A stretch of 64,000 bases of DNA from Paenibacillus sp. yr247 (GTDB lineage: Bacteria; Bacillota; Bacilli; Paenibacillales; NBRC-103111): the NCBI RefSeq assembly GCF_900103825.1, contig NZ_FNIF01000002.1:124001-188000 (forward strand), in the 5' to 3' direction. A model generated the notes under the pieces. The model worked only from the letters and a program-made list of their open reading frames with translations. It ran no database searches and was not told where the DNA came from. The position numbers and the translations under genes were made by a program. This document shows, piece after piece, positions 7,773 through 16,569 of the stretch (position 1 is the stretch's first letter; the number at the start of each line of letters is the position of its first letter).

Positions 7773-8642
7773 ATGCTCACCGAATTATTGAAACTACATC
7801 CGATTGTTCCTTTCGTAAGGCAAAGCGAGTTCGCCGTTCGCAAGCCGTGGACTTATCCAGAACGCAGGTTGCTTGATTACCTCTTCGTTTATATTCAAGA
7901 AGGTACTTGCTGTTTCAGTGTAGATCATCAGAAGTATATGTTTCAAGCGGGTCAATTCTGCCTTGTACAACCAGGAAGTTTGCTGTCATTGGAAGGGCTG
8001 ACGAATACCATTACGCCCTATATTCATTTTGATTTATATTATAACGCCGAACGCGAAAACAGTTTCCCCACCCGTCCCGGTCAGATTGATTTATCAGCTT
8101 ACTTGAATCTGCTGCAGCCAACAATCAACGATATCTATGGAATTCAAATGCCGGTGCATGTTAGGCCCTCTAACCCGTTAAAATTGAAAGAAACACTCTT
8201 TCAAGTCATCGAGCAGGCCGAGCTGCAGGATCCGCTCATACAGCTAAAAACCCAACATTTAGTTACAGAAATCATTATTTCGTTACTAGAAACATATTAC
8301 CAAGGGACACAAACACCAACACATACGTTTGACTGGATTATTTCTTACTTTTCACATCATCTGAGTGAGCCCATTTCCTTAGAAAGTATGGCCAATCGAG
8401 CCAACTTGTCTATTTCTAGATTTAGCATTATGTTTAAACAGCGATACGGCCTATCCCCACACCAGTATTTGATCAACATGCGGGTTAATCATGCCAAGGA
8501 GCTGCTTACAAACACAGATCTTAGTCAAGAGTCCATTACGCTCTATTGCGGTTTTGCAGATTTGCATCATTTTTCCAAAACATTCAAGAAAAGAACAGGC
8601 TGCACACCTGGGGAATATCGAAAGGCAACCAAGTGCATTTGA
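7773..8642 (+). CDS. AraC family transcriptional regulator, copy 2
   Basis: 289 residues with an N-terminal AraC-binding/cupin domain (LFVYIQEGTCCFSVDHQKY, FQAGQFCLVQPGSLLSLEG) and two C-terminal helix-turn-helix motifs (ISLESMANRANLSISRFSIMF; QESITLYCGFADLHHFSKTF) ending in RTGCTPGEYRK. An AAAGGA ribosome site lies 7 bases before the ATG. It diverges from PhyH copy 2 and is the presumed regulator of it. The two AraC proteins share only the family fold and are not close copies. Confidence 0.85.
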   Translation: MLTELLKLHPIVPFVRQSEFAVRKPWTYPERRLLDYLFVYIQEGTCCFSVDHQKYMFQAGQFCLVQPGSLLSLEGLTNTITPYIHFDLYYNAERENSFPTRPGQIDLSAYLNLLQPTINDIYGIQMPVHVRPSNPLKLKETLFQVIEQAELQDPLIQLKTQHLVTEIIISLLETYYQGTQTPTHTFDWIISYFSHHLSEPISLESMANRANLSISRFSIMFKQRYGLSPHQYLINMRVNHAKELLTNTDLSQESITLYCGFADLHHFSKTFKKRTGCTPGEYRKATKCI

Positions 8643-8662
8643 TAACCACTAAAAAACTAAAA

Positions 8663-8704
8663 AAATCCCCTTCCTCCGATAAAAATCTCGAAGAACGGGG
8701 ATTT
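8663..8704. terminator. Bidirectional terminator
   Basis: AAATCCCC and GGGGATTT close a bulged hairpin with an inner TTC..GAA arm. It lies between the convergent AraC and Gfo/Idh/MocA genes, with A-rich and T-rich flanks that would serve both directions. Confidence 0.7.
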
Positions 8705-8729
8705 CTCATTTCCTAGGAAATAGTCTAAA

Positions 8730-9812
8730 CTAGTCGAAATACACGGCTTTTCCTGTTTTCGCTGATTCATAGATCGCTTCTAAAATTTCGGACACCACAC
8801 AAGCTTGCTCCGGTGTTACAATAGGATCTGTATCATTCTCAATGGCTTGAATCCATAAGCGCATTTCTAAATCCGGTGCACTTTCTGTCTCACCGTCATA
8901 GAAGGCAACGCCGCCAGCATTCAGTTCAACTTCGGTCGTGAATAAGCGGCTGTGCTTCTCGCCGTTAATGCGAAGACCGCCTTTCATGTCCGCGCCGCCC
9001 TCTGTTCCACTAAGCGTACATTTCGCTTCATCCACTTCAAGTGTGTTCAGCGCCCAGCTCGATTCTAGAATAATGGTAGCACCATTTTTCATTGTAATCA
9101 TACCGAAAGCGGAATCCTCAACCGTGAACTTGGAAGGATCCCAAGGTCCCCAAGCATTTGCTGCATTTTCACGTTGGGATAATTTATGATATGAAGTACC
9201 AAGAACGACTTTCGGTTCATAATTATTCATCATCCACATGGTTAAATCCAGTGCATGCGTACCGATATCGATCAACGGGCCTCCGCCTTGCTTCTCTTCA
9301 TCAAGGAATACGCCCCAAGTAGGTACTGCGCGGCGACGAATTGCATGAGCTTTAGCGAAATAAATCTCACCCAGCTCACCTTCCGAACATAATTGGTGCA
9401 AATGCTGACTATCGCTGCGGAAGCGATTGTTGTAACCAACGGTCAGCTTCTTACCCGTGCGTTTAGCTGCTTCCACCATACGGCGTGCATCTGCAGCTGT
9501 TTTGGCCATCGGCTTCTCCGACATGACATGCTTGCCTGCTTCTAGTGCAGCAATCGTAATTTCCGCATGCGAGTCGTTTGGCGTACAGACATGGACGATA
9601 TCAATGGTTTCGTCTTTCAGGACCTCACGGTAATCTTCGTAAACACGGGCTTCGTCTTTACCATACTTCGTAGCAGCTTCTTGTGCCTTTTCAGAAACAA
9701 TATCACAGAAAGCAACCATTTCTACATTCTTTAATTTGTTCAAACTTGGCATGTGCTTGCCATTGGCAATGCCTCCACAGCCGATAATTGCAATTCGATA
9801 CGTTTTGGACAT
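8730..9812 (-). CDS. Gfo/Idh/MocA family NAD(P)-dependent dehydrogenase
   Basis: 360 residues. The N-terminal Rossmann fold begins YRIAIIGCGGIANGKHMPSL, and the family motif AGKHVMSEKPMAKT supplies the EKP lysine; DIGTHALDLTMWMMN supplies the active-site histidine and aspartate. The start is the ATG at 9812 with GGAGGAT 6 bases before; an upstream in-frame ATG at 9851 has no ribosome site. The family oxidises sugars, inositols and related compounds. It is a single-gene unit next to the PhyH/AraC pairs and could act on the same class of compound; the substrate cannot be read from sequence. Confidence 0.88.
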   Translation of the reverse strand: MSKTYRIAIIGCGGIANGKHMPSLNKLKNVEMVAFCDIVSEKAQEAATKYGKDEARVYEDYREVLKDETIDIVHVCTPNDSHAEITIAALEAGKHVMSEKPMAKTAADARRMVEAAKRTGKKLTVGYNNRFRSDSQHLHQLCSEGELGEIYFAKAHAIRRRAVPTWGVFLDEEKQGGGPLIDIGTHALDLTMWMMNNYEPKVVLGTSYHKLSQRENAANAWGPWDPSKFTVEDSAFGMITMKNGATIILESSWALNTLEVDEAKCTLSGTEGGADMKGGLRINGEKHSRLFTTEVELNAGGVAFYDGETESAPDLEMRLWIQAIENDTDPIVTPEQACVVSEILEAIYESAKTGKAVYFD

Positions 9813-9959
9813 GATGATCCTCCTTAGATATATATCCATTATGCTTCTCACATCTGCTCATAGCTAGTACTATATAAGAGTATAACAAAAACCAACAAAA
9901 ATAAAATTTCTGATTCTGGCGAAAATTGTATGCAATTGTGCCATGATGGAGGTTAATAG

Positions 9960-10895
9960 ATGCTAATTAATGAAATTTCCAACAAGCTTGGCGTCACAGC
10001 CAGAGCCATTCGATTCTATGAGCAAAAAGGACTGCTGACTCCAACCAAACAGAAGGAGAATGGTTATCGAACTTACAGCGAGCAAGATGCGTGGAGATTA
10101 CAAACCATTATCTCTTTAAGGTAAGTCGGAATGACACTTGAAGATATTCGGCTAACATTAACCCAAACCGATTTAAATGCTCAGGACGAAGTCCTAAACG
10201 CCCTTCAGATGCAGCGTTCCATGCTGTTCCAACAGTGGACAGAGATGAAGCAAATGATCGGAACCATGGACCAGATGATCCTTGCCGCGCAAGGGAGTGA
10301 TCGACTGCCAACTGAACTGCTCTATGAATTGGCTAAGCAAAGCAAAGAGCTGCGTGACCTTCGGTTAAGCTGGCGCGACCATTGGGATTTCGATAGGAAG
10401 GCTTCACAGTTTGATATGCTGCTTCAGGCCGCTCCCTCTTTTGTAGATATCGCAGATAACGAGCAACAGACTGACAAGAGCAGCCTTCCTGTACATACAA
10501 GTTATCAAGCCGCTTTAGCTAAAATCACCCAGCTTGTTTCCCCGATTCATAACCGAAAAGGCCTGGATGTAGTAACAGGTACCGGCAACTTGGCTGGTAA
10601 GCTCCAGCAAATGGGGATGATCATGTCCGCCATCGACCAATCGAAACAAATGCTCAAGCTATGCGCAGCCAAATATAGGCAAACATAGAACTCAAGCTCG
10701 GCAATCTACCCCAAGAAAGACTTATTTCTAACCAACCTCATCTCATCTGAGGCCACTAAGCTGCCTATGATGCATGAGCAGGTCGAACTCTACATGACAT
10801 ATACACATTTAATGGCGTGGTTACATACACATACAAGTCATGTTACATCGGAACAAATTGGGGACAGCATCTACGTTGTTTACGCGCAAAAATGA
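9960..10895 (+). pseudogene. MerR regulator with methyltransferase-like domain, disabled
   Basis: The ATG at 9960 (GAGG 8 bases before) opens a typical MerR DNA-binding domain: NEISNKLGVTARAIRFYEQK, then ENGYRTYSEQDAWRLQTIIS. An in-frame TAA at 10122-10124 stops it after 54 residues. The same frame resumes at once with VGMTLEDIRLTLTQTD, a normal MerR continuation, then a helical linker and a methyltransferase-like GLDVVTGTGNLAGKL (10564 onward). A frameshift near 10675 follows: the next frame gives NIELKLGNLPQERLISNQP and, after a further TGA, HEQVELYMTYTHLMAWLHTH to 10895. One nonsense codon plus at least two later lesions make a functional product unlikely. Confidence 0.8.
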
Positions 10896-10939
10896 GCCTG
10901 GGCCGCTGTTTAACCAGCACCCTAGGCTCATTATTTTTT
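10894..10939. terminator. Bidirectional terminator between the MerR relic and phoP
   Basis: GAGCCTGGG and CCCTAGGCTC form the stem (one mismatch, 17-base loop). The forward side continues ATTATTTTTT and the reverse side ATTTTTG. It overlaps the last codons of phoP. Confidence 0.75.
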
Positions 10940-11647
10940 GACGATATTCGCTACCAGTTTGTACCCAACTCCACGGATGGAATCAATCTGAACCGATTGC
11001 TGATTCATTTCCAGCTTCTTACGAAGCGAGCTCACATGTACATCTACGGTTCTCTGACCTCCAATGTAGTCGAAGCCCCAAACAATATTCATGAGGTCGT
11101 CTCTTGTCACAACAACGCCTGGGCGCTGTACGAGATAAAGCAGGACCTCAAACTCCTTTGGTCTTAAGGGAATAGATTCCCCATTCAGAACAACTTCATA
11201 TTTCTCTGGATAAATGAACAATTCACCAGCCTGAATCACTTTCTCATTGGATTTTAGTTTGTCGGCTATCGCATCATCCGATTGTGTTCTGCGCAGAACA
11301 GCTGAGACTCGGGCAAGTAATTCTGCCACCCCAAAAGGCTTTGTTATATAATCATCAGCACCATGCTTAAGACCTTGAACAACTTCATCCTCTGCATTAC
11401 GTGCTGTTAATATAATAACAGGGGTGCTGTTTCCTTTTTGTCTTAGCTTCGCCAATACTTCGAATCCGTTCAGTCCTGGCAGCATAATATCCAGTATAAT
11501 TAAGTCATAAGACTGCTGCAGCGCCTCTTGAAGCCCATCTCCACCATGATCGACAACCTTCGTATTATACCCTTCCTGGGAAAGATTGTAAGAGAGTAAT
11601 CGAGCTAAAGTCGGCTCGTCTTCGATAACTAATATTTTTTGTGCCAT
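10931..11647 (-). CDS. phoP: PhoP-type response regulator
   Basis: 238 residues, OmpR/PhoB family. The receiver domain shows the acidic pair (EDE at 9-11), the phosphorylated aspartate in LIILDIMLPG, the TAR threonine and KPF lysine. The DNA-binding winged helix includes LRPKEFEVLLYLVQRPGVV and YIGGQRTVDVHVSSLRKKL. Its best match by eye is PhoP, the phosphate-starvation regulator, supported by the PhoR-type kinase just upstream and by mdh/icd/citZ further upstream as in B. subtilis. Ribosome site GGGGGA lies just before the ATG. A separate promoter and a PhoP-box-like repeat are in the 96-base gap from the kinase gene, so autoregulation is likely. Confidence 0.88.
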   Translation of the reverse strand: MAQKILVIEDEPTLARLLSYNLSQEGYNTKVVDHGGDGLQEALQQSYDLIILDIMLPGLNGFEVLAKLRQKGNSTPVIILTARNAEDEVVQGLKHGADDYITKPFGVAELLARVSAVLRRTQSDDAIADKLKSNEKVIQAGELFIYPEKYEVVLNGESIPLRPKEFEVLLYLVQRPGVVVTRDDLMNIVWGFDYIGGQRTVDVHVSSLRKKLEMNQQSVQIDSIRGVGYKLVANIVKK

Positions 11648-11660
11648 GGGATCCCCCGCA

Positions 11661-11677
11661 TTTACAGTTTATTAACA
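11661..11677 (+). promoter_or_regulatory. PhoP-box-like direct repeat
   Basis: TTTACA, 5 bases, TTAACA matches the TTHACA repeat with 5-base spacing known for B. subtilis PhoP sites. It lies between the phoP promoter and the phoP start, on the strand opposite to the gene. Two more TTTACA hexamers occur on the gene strand at 11716-11721 and 11738-11743, offset by 22 bases. Confidence 0.45.
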
Positions 11678-11702
11678 TTGCACAACCTTATATTACCACA
11701 GC

Positions 11703-11732
11703 ATTATAAAGACAATGTAAATGCTTCATCAA
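11703..11732 (-). promoter_or_regulatory. Promoter of phoP
   Basis: Reverse-strand TTGATG (11727-11732), 18 bases, TATAAT (11703-11708). This would let phoP be expressed independently of the kinase gene in front of it. Confidence 0.5.
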
Positions 11733-11743
11733 CCCCATGTAAA

Positions 11744-13540
11744 TTAGTGTATGACAGGTAATTCGATCGTGAATTTTGTCCCTATTCCGACCTCACTATC
11801 GACGCGAATCGTTCCTTTATGCAGCTCAACTAAATGCTTCACAATGGATAATCCTAGTCCCGTTCCGCCTGAGCTTCTAGAGCGCGCTTTGTCTACACGA
11901 TAGAATCTCTCAAAGATACGAGGTAAATCCTTCTTAGGAATCCCCATCCCCGTATCGGATACGATCAAACGCAGCCGCTCATAGTCACCATCCGCATTCT
12001 TATCAAGCGGTTCTACACGTACCTTGACCTTACCGCCATCTTGCGTGTATGCAATACCATTGGAAAGCAGATTGATGATAATTTGCCGTAACCGATCTTC
12101 ATCCGCCTCGATATACATATCGTCATCGAGCTGCATACACAGCTCAATATGCTTCTTCTCCGCTTCTTTTTTTAATACGCTGAAAGATCTTTCCAGAAAT
12201 TCAGGCAAATAGATTGGCGAGAAATTCATCGGAATCCGCTTCGATTCAATTTTGGATAACTCCAGAATATCCCCAATCAACCGATTCAACCGCTCACTCT
12301 CATCAAAAATGATTTGTAAGAACGATACGGCCGTTTCCTTATCGTTAAGTGCTCCTGCAAGCAGCGTTTCAGCAAATCCCTTCACGGCTGCAATAGGTGT
12401 CTTTAATTCATGTGATACATTCGCCACGAACTCACTGCGCATCCGCTCGAGTCTACGTACAGCCGTGATATCGTGAATCACGATTAGAACACCGGACCAT
12501 TCTTCATCTTCTTGGGCGATTGGGCTTAAATGAATATCCAGAATGCGTTCCGCCGGGTAATAAAAAATCATCTCATCACGAATCGGCTCTCGCGTCTCTA
12601 TACATTCTTGAATCAGCTTCGTAAATTCATACTGCTGCTTGGCTTCATTATATCTCTTTCCCAGCAGTTCTTGTGAGGAGAAGCCCAAAATATATTCCGC
12701 TGAAGGATTTAATAACATAATCCGTTCTTCTCGGTCAATCATCATGATACCGCTCATCATATTTTCCATAACGCCTTGAAGTCTGCGTTCATTTTCCCGA
12801 ATCCGTGTCATCTGCTGCTGCAAGCTCTCAGACATCCGATTGATCGCCTGGCCCAGCTGTCCAACCTCATCATTGCTATAAGCCGGAACGCGAGATCCAT
12901 AGTTCATATTCGTAATCTGCCCAGCTACTTTGGTCATTTTTTCAATGGGACGGGTGATCCCTTTTGCAATTCGGTAGCTAACGACACCTGCAATCAAGAA
13001 CAAGACGATTAACCCTAAAATGAGAAAATACCATAAGCTGCGGATCGACTTCCCCACCTGCTCCAGGCTCATGGAAATACGTAAAAACCCTGTTGTTACC
13101 TGGGCATCGTTTTTTACCGGAATTGCTGCATACAGCATGTTTTCCATGAGGGTATCGCTGTATCGAGTACTATAGCCAACTCCATTTACTGCTGCCGCTG
13201 CAATTTCCGGTCGATTCATGTGATTGTCCATCTGCTCTGGATTTTGATCTGAGTCACCTAACACTTTTCCGTCTGCACGAACATAGGTCAATCTTTCATT
13301 TGTTGCTTCTTTAAGCAGTTTGGCTTGTCCGGAATAGTAGGAAATCAGTTCGGCATCAGTACCCTTTCGGTTCCAATCACCAGTTGCCATTATCACTTGA
13401 AGCTCGCGTTCCATGTTATCTTGCAAAGACTGTACGTGAGAATCCTCAAGCACCTTAGCCATAAAAATGCCGGCGATCAGCATCGAACATCCAATCAATA
13501 AAATCAAAATAAAAGTGAGTTTGGCACGGAATTTGGTCAT
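11744..13540 (-). CDS. phoR: PhoR-type membrane sensor histidine kinase
   Basis: 598 residues. The ATG at 13540 is preferred (GGAGG 11 bases before); the ATG at 13576 has none. Order: membrane helix about 8-28, extracellular sensor (DGKVLGDSDQNPEQMDNH), second helix about 170-190 (SLWYFLILGLIVLFLIAGV), HAMP domain, PAS domain (MENMMSGIMMIDREERIMLL), HisKA domain with the phosphorylated histidine in VANVSHELKTP, and an HATPase domain with N box NLLSNGIAY, DTGMGIP and GGTGLGLSIVK. It phosphorylates the regulator encoded directly downstream. Kinase-before-regulator order is the reverse of B. subtilis phoP-phoR. A terminator lies between fumarase and this gene. Confidence 0.88.
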   Translation of the reverse strand: MTKFRAKLTFILILLIGCSMLIAGIFMAKVLEDSHVQSLQDNMERELQVIMATGDWNRKGTDAELISYYSGQAKLLKEATNERLTYVRADGKVLGDSDQNPEQMDNHMNRPEIAAAAVNGVGYSTRYSDTLMENMLYAAIPVKNDAQVTTGFLRISMSLEQVGKSIRSLWYFLILGLIVLFLIAGVVSYRIAKGITRPIEKMTKVAGQITNMNYGSRVPAYSNDEVGQLGQAINRMSESLQQQMTRIRENERRLQGVMENMMSGIMMIDREERIMLLNPSAEYILGFSSQELLGKRYNEAKQQYEFTKLIQECIETREPIRDEMIFYYPAERILDIHLSPIAQEDEEWSGVLIVIHDITAVRRLERMRSEFVANVSHELKTPIAAVKGFAETLLAGALNDKETAVSFLQIIFDESERLNRLIGDILELSKIESKRIPMNFSPIYLPEFLERSFSVLKKEAEKKHIELCMQLDDDMYIEADEDRLRQIIINLLSNGIAYTQDGGKVKVRVEPLDKNADGDYERLRLIVSDTGMGIPKKDLPRIFERFYRVDKARSRSSGGTGLGLSIVKHLVELHKGTIRVDSEVGIGTKFTIELPVIH

Positions 13541-13587
13541 CTGATATCTAGCCTCCGATAGATCAAGTCTGTCCATATTTTATGAAA

Positions 13588-13629
13588 ACAAAAAGGAAAG
13601 GGCTACTCTACATAGTAACCTTTTCCTCC
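13588..13629 (-). terminator. Terminator of the fumarase gene
   Basis: Reverse-strand AGGAAAAGGTTACT pairs with AGTAGCCCTTTCCT (two mismatches, 6-base loop) and is followed by TTTTTGTTTT. It separates fumarase from phoR. Confidence 0.75.
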
Positions 13630-13686
13630 ATGCCTAATCCAGTTATTTATTTGTAAAGATGAAAAAGAACGTACTCGTTCTGAATA

Positions 13687-15237
13687 TTATTTGAAAACAG
13701 GCTCTTTTAGAGCTGACAGTTTCTCAAGCGAATTCTTCTCTACGTCAGCATGCAAGCTGTTGCCATGTGAATCCATGGTTACGATAGCAGCGAATCCTTC
13801 TGTTTCTAAGTGCCACATTGCTTCCGGAATTCCGAACTCCATGTAATCAACGCCTTCAACCTTCTTGAAGCATTGTGCGTAGTATTGTGCCGCACCACCA
13901 ATAGCGTTCAAATATACGCCGCCATGCTCTTTCAGAGCTGCCAACGTTTTCGGTCCCATTCCGCCTTTACCGATAACCGCGCGAATCCCAAACTTCTTGA
14001 TAATCTCGCCTTGGTAAGGCTCCTCACGAATACTCGTCGTCGGTCCAGCCGCTTTTACATGCCATTCGCCAGCTTCATCCTTACTCATAACCGGTCCACA
14101 GTGATATATGGCAGCGCCATTAAGATCTACTGGTGCATCATGGTCCATCAAATACTTATGCAGAGCATCGCGTCCTGTATGCATCGTACCGTTGATGACG
14201 ACAACATCGCCGACTTTCAGGCTGCGGATTTGCTCTTCGGATATTGGCGTCGTCAAGACGATCTCACGGCGCTCTTCTTGCGGCACGTTCTTAACCGCTT
14301 CAGCACTTGCTTCGAAAGCCTCTTGGAACGAAACCTCCGTCCCTCTTGGATAGGACCAGCCATTGATTTCTCCGGTTTCCGCATTCAAGATTACGCCTTG
14401 ACGGCGGAACGCCCAACAGTTGTAAGCAACCGAAACGAAGAAGCTTGCTGGCAAACGGTTCATGACACCGACTTTACAACCCAGCAGTGTCACTTGACCT
14501 CCGAAGCCCATCGTACCAATACCGAGCGTGTTTGCATGCTCCATAACGTACTCTTCCACTTTACGCAGTTCCGGATGTGGATTCACATCGTCAACGTGAC
14601 GGAACAATTGATGCTTAGCCAATTCGTAACCGCTTGTACGGTCGCCACCGATACCAACACCGATAAAGCCGGCGCTGCAGCCTTGACCTTGCGCTTGATA
14701 GACTGCGTGCATCACGCATTTACGAATACCGTCAAGATCACGTCCTGCTTTACCTACACCCTCAAGATCGGCAGGCAAGCTGTACTGGATATTTTTGTTC
14801 TCACAGCCGCCGCCTTTGAGGATCAGCTTCACTTCAACGTCATCACGTTCCCACTGCTCAAAGTGAATAACAGGTGTTCCAGGTCCGAGATTGTCACCGC
14901 TGTTTGCTCCTGTAAGGGAATCTACCGAGTTCGTACGAAGCTTGCTCGCTTTAGTTGCATTGGCTACAGCTTCGAGAATTTGCTTCTTCATGATAATTTG
15001 GTTTGCCCCAACCGGACAGTGTATAATGAATGTTGGCATGCCTGTATCCTGACAAATTGGAGATACATTGCATTCAGCCATATGAATGTTATCGGAAATA
15101 CGGGATAGGGACAACGCAGAGCGGGTTCCTTTGTCCTCGTTCTCCCCAGCGGCTTGAACCGCACGACGCACATCACCCGGAAGGTTTGTGGAGGTTTCGA
15201 CAATCAAATCGTAGACGCTTTGATAAAAATGCTGCAT
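13687..15237 (-). CDS. Fumarate hydratase, class I (iron-sulfur)
   Basis: 516 residues, the usual length for a single-chain class I fumarase. It catalyses fumarate to malate in the citric acid cycle in the cytoplasm. Cysteines for the oxygen-sensitive 4Fe-4S cluster sit in the family contexts SPICQDTGMP, GGGCENKN and QGQGCSAGF; the C-terminal half (GDVVVINGTMHTGRDALH, GPTTSIREEPYQGEII, VIGKGGMGPKT) is the beta domain, fused to the alpha domain as in FumA. A GAGGAG site lies 11 bases before the ATG. It stands alone between a terminator and a divergent deacetylase gene, with mdh, icd and citZ a few kilobases upstream on the same strand. Confidence 0.92.
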   Translation of the reverse strand: MQHFYQSVYDLIVETSTNLPGDVRRAVQAAGENEDKGTRSALSLSRISDNIHMAECNVSPICQDTGMPTFIIHCPVGANQIIMKKQILEAVANATKASKLRTNSVDSLTGANSGDNLGPGTPVIHFEQWERDDVEVKLILKGGGCENKNIQYSLPADLEGVGKAGRDLDGIRKCVMHAVYQAQGQGCSAGFIGVGIGGDRTSGYELAKHQLFRHVDDVNPHPELRKVEEYVMEHANTLGIGTMGFGGQVTLLGCKVGVMNRLPASFFVSVAYNCWAFRRQGVILNAETGEINGWSYPRGTEVSFQEAFEASAEAVKNVPQEERREIVLTTPISEEQIRSLKVGDVVVINGTMHTGRDALHKYLMDHDAPVDLNGAAIYHCGPVMSKDEAGEWHVKAAGPTTSIREEPYQGEIIKKFGIRAVIGKGGMGPKTLAALKEHGGVYLNAIGGAAQYYAQCFKKVEGVDYMEFGIPEAMWHLETEGFAAIVTMDSHGNSLHADVEKNSLEKLSALKEPVFK

Positions 15238-15315
15238 GACTAGAAATGGCTCCTCTCTCGACTAACAAATGATAATAATTACAAACTATTATAACATACA
15301 AGGAGATACCCTGAC

Positions 15316-16452
15316 ATGTCCAAAAGAATCGCTATTACGATTCTACTGAGTCTAATAGGCCTCACGCTTCTGCTTACGCCGCTGCAGGCTAAGCGATCTC
15401 CAGATATCTACTATCAGGATCAGGTTGCCGTCCTCATGTATCATCATATCCATGACACAGATAAAAGCTCAAGTACGATCACTACAGCGCTGTTCCAGGA
15501 ACAACTTCAGTCTTTGCTGAGCAAGGGCTATCATTTTATTACATTGAGCGAATTCAAGCAATATATGGAAGGTGCAACGGTTCCTTCCAATGCCGTTCTC
15601 GTCACGTTCGATGACGGGTATCAGAGCTTTTATACAGCGGCCTATCCTATACTTAAAAGCTTACGTATTCCCGCTGTGAACTACGTGATTACGAATGATT
15701 TGGCCAACCCGATGGGTTCCTACATCCCTTCAATGTCCAAGGAACAGATCAGCGAAATGACCCATGCGACGAATTTTATCGATATTGGCTGTCATACCAA
15801 TAACCTGCATCACAAGCTGTCTGATGGTAACGCAGCACTTGTTGGAAGATTGGATGCGGAGAGCGATGATGCCTTTAAGCAGCGAGTGCTCAAGGACACA
15901 CAAGCATGCGTCGGCAAGCTTGCAGGGCTAACGGACGCGCCGCTAGACACGATGGCGTACCCGTTCGGCATCACGTCGCCTATGGCGACGGAACTTATTC
16001 AGCAGGCGGGCATCCGCTACGCCTTCACGATCACCCCCGAGATGGCTACGCGCAGCACTGATCATCTGCTTATCCCGCGGATCAACGCGGGCAGCCCAGG
16101 CATCACGCCGGCGCTGCTCCACCGCTCGATCCAGCGCCGGGTCTTGGCGCAGCCGGGCAGCGCGCCGCTGCGCGTGGACGCTGCCGCTGCCGCTGCGCAG
16201 CTCGGCGGCAGCGCAAGTGCGGAAGGCGGGGCGCTGCGCCTCCGCCTCGGGAGAGAGGCATTCACCCTGCAGGTGAATGCCAAGGCAGCGACGCGCGGGG
16301 TTACGCGCGTCGTACTGCGTGAGCCCGTGCTGCGCGAGCACGGGCAGGTCACGATCGCGCTCGACGATCTTGGGGCGCTGATCGGGCTGCCGCTCGTCTA
16401 CACCCCGGCCACCGGGACGGTGGCAGCGCGGGTGACACCGAGCGTCAAATAG
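15316..16452 (+). CDS. Secreted or membrane-anchored polysaccharide deacetylase
   Basis: 378 residues. Signal peptide or anchor at 1-24 (ITILLSLIGLTLLLTPLQA), then a NodB domain: AVLMYHHIHD, catalytic TFDDGYQS, a CHTNNLHHK metal-binding motif and AYPFG. This suggests removal of acetyl groups from peptidoglycan or another wall polymer outside the cell. From about residue 255 to the end the protein becomes Ala/Gly/Arg-rich and the DNA turns strongly GC-rich (16080-16440); this part may be a short stalk-like domain (VTIALDDLGALIGLPLVY) similar to copper amine oxidase N-terminal repeats, but that is weak. AGGAGA lies 10 bases before the ATG and a strong terminator follows. Confidence 0.88.
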   Translation: MSKRIAITILLSLIGLTLLLTPLQAKRSPDIYYQDQVAVLMYHHIHDTDKSSSTITTALFQEQLQSLLSKGYHFITLSEFKQYMEGATVPSNAVLVTFDDGYQSFYTAAYPILKSLRIPAVNYVITNDLANPMGSYIPSMSKEQISEMTHATNFIDIGCHTNNLHHKLSDGNAALVGRLDAESDDAFKQRVLKDTQACVGKLAGLTDAPLDTMAYPFGITSPMATELIQQAGIRYAFTITPEMATRSTDHLLIPRINAGSPGITPALLHRSIQRRVLAQPGSAPLRVDAAAAAAQLGGSASAEGGALRLRLGREAFTLQVNAKAATRGVTRVVLREPVLREHGQVTIALDDLGALIGLPLVYTPATGTVAARVTPSVK

Positions 16453-16455
16453 AAA

Positions 16456-16494
16456 AGGCCGTCTGGCTTCTTCTTGCCAGACGGCCCTTTCTTT
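16456..16494 (+). terminator. Terminator of the deacetylase gene
   Basis: GGCCGTCTGGC and GCCAGACGGCC form a perfect 11-bp stem with an 8-base loop, followed by CTTTCTTT. It begins 4 bases after the stop codon. Confidence 0.9.
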
Positions 16495-16569
16495 GCGCAA
16501 TCAATTGGCTATTCCGCCAACTTGCGGTACGATAGGAAGACTTGAAATAGAAGGAGTGCAAGCAGCCCG

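Noticed and set aside
13810-15108. Open forward frame of 432 codons
   Set aside because: It lies entirely antisense to the class I fumarase gene, has no ribosome site, and its translation is rich in Cys, His and Arg with no domain. It is the shadow of a codon-biased gene.
15943-16500. Arg-rich reverse frame of 185 codons
   Set aside because: Product of the GC-rich 3' end of the deacetylase gene; it runs through that gene's terminator.
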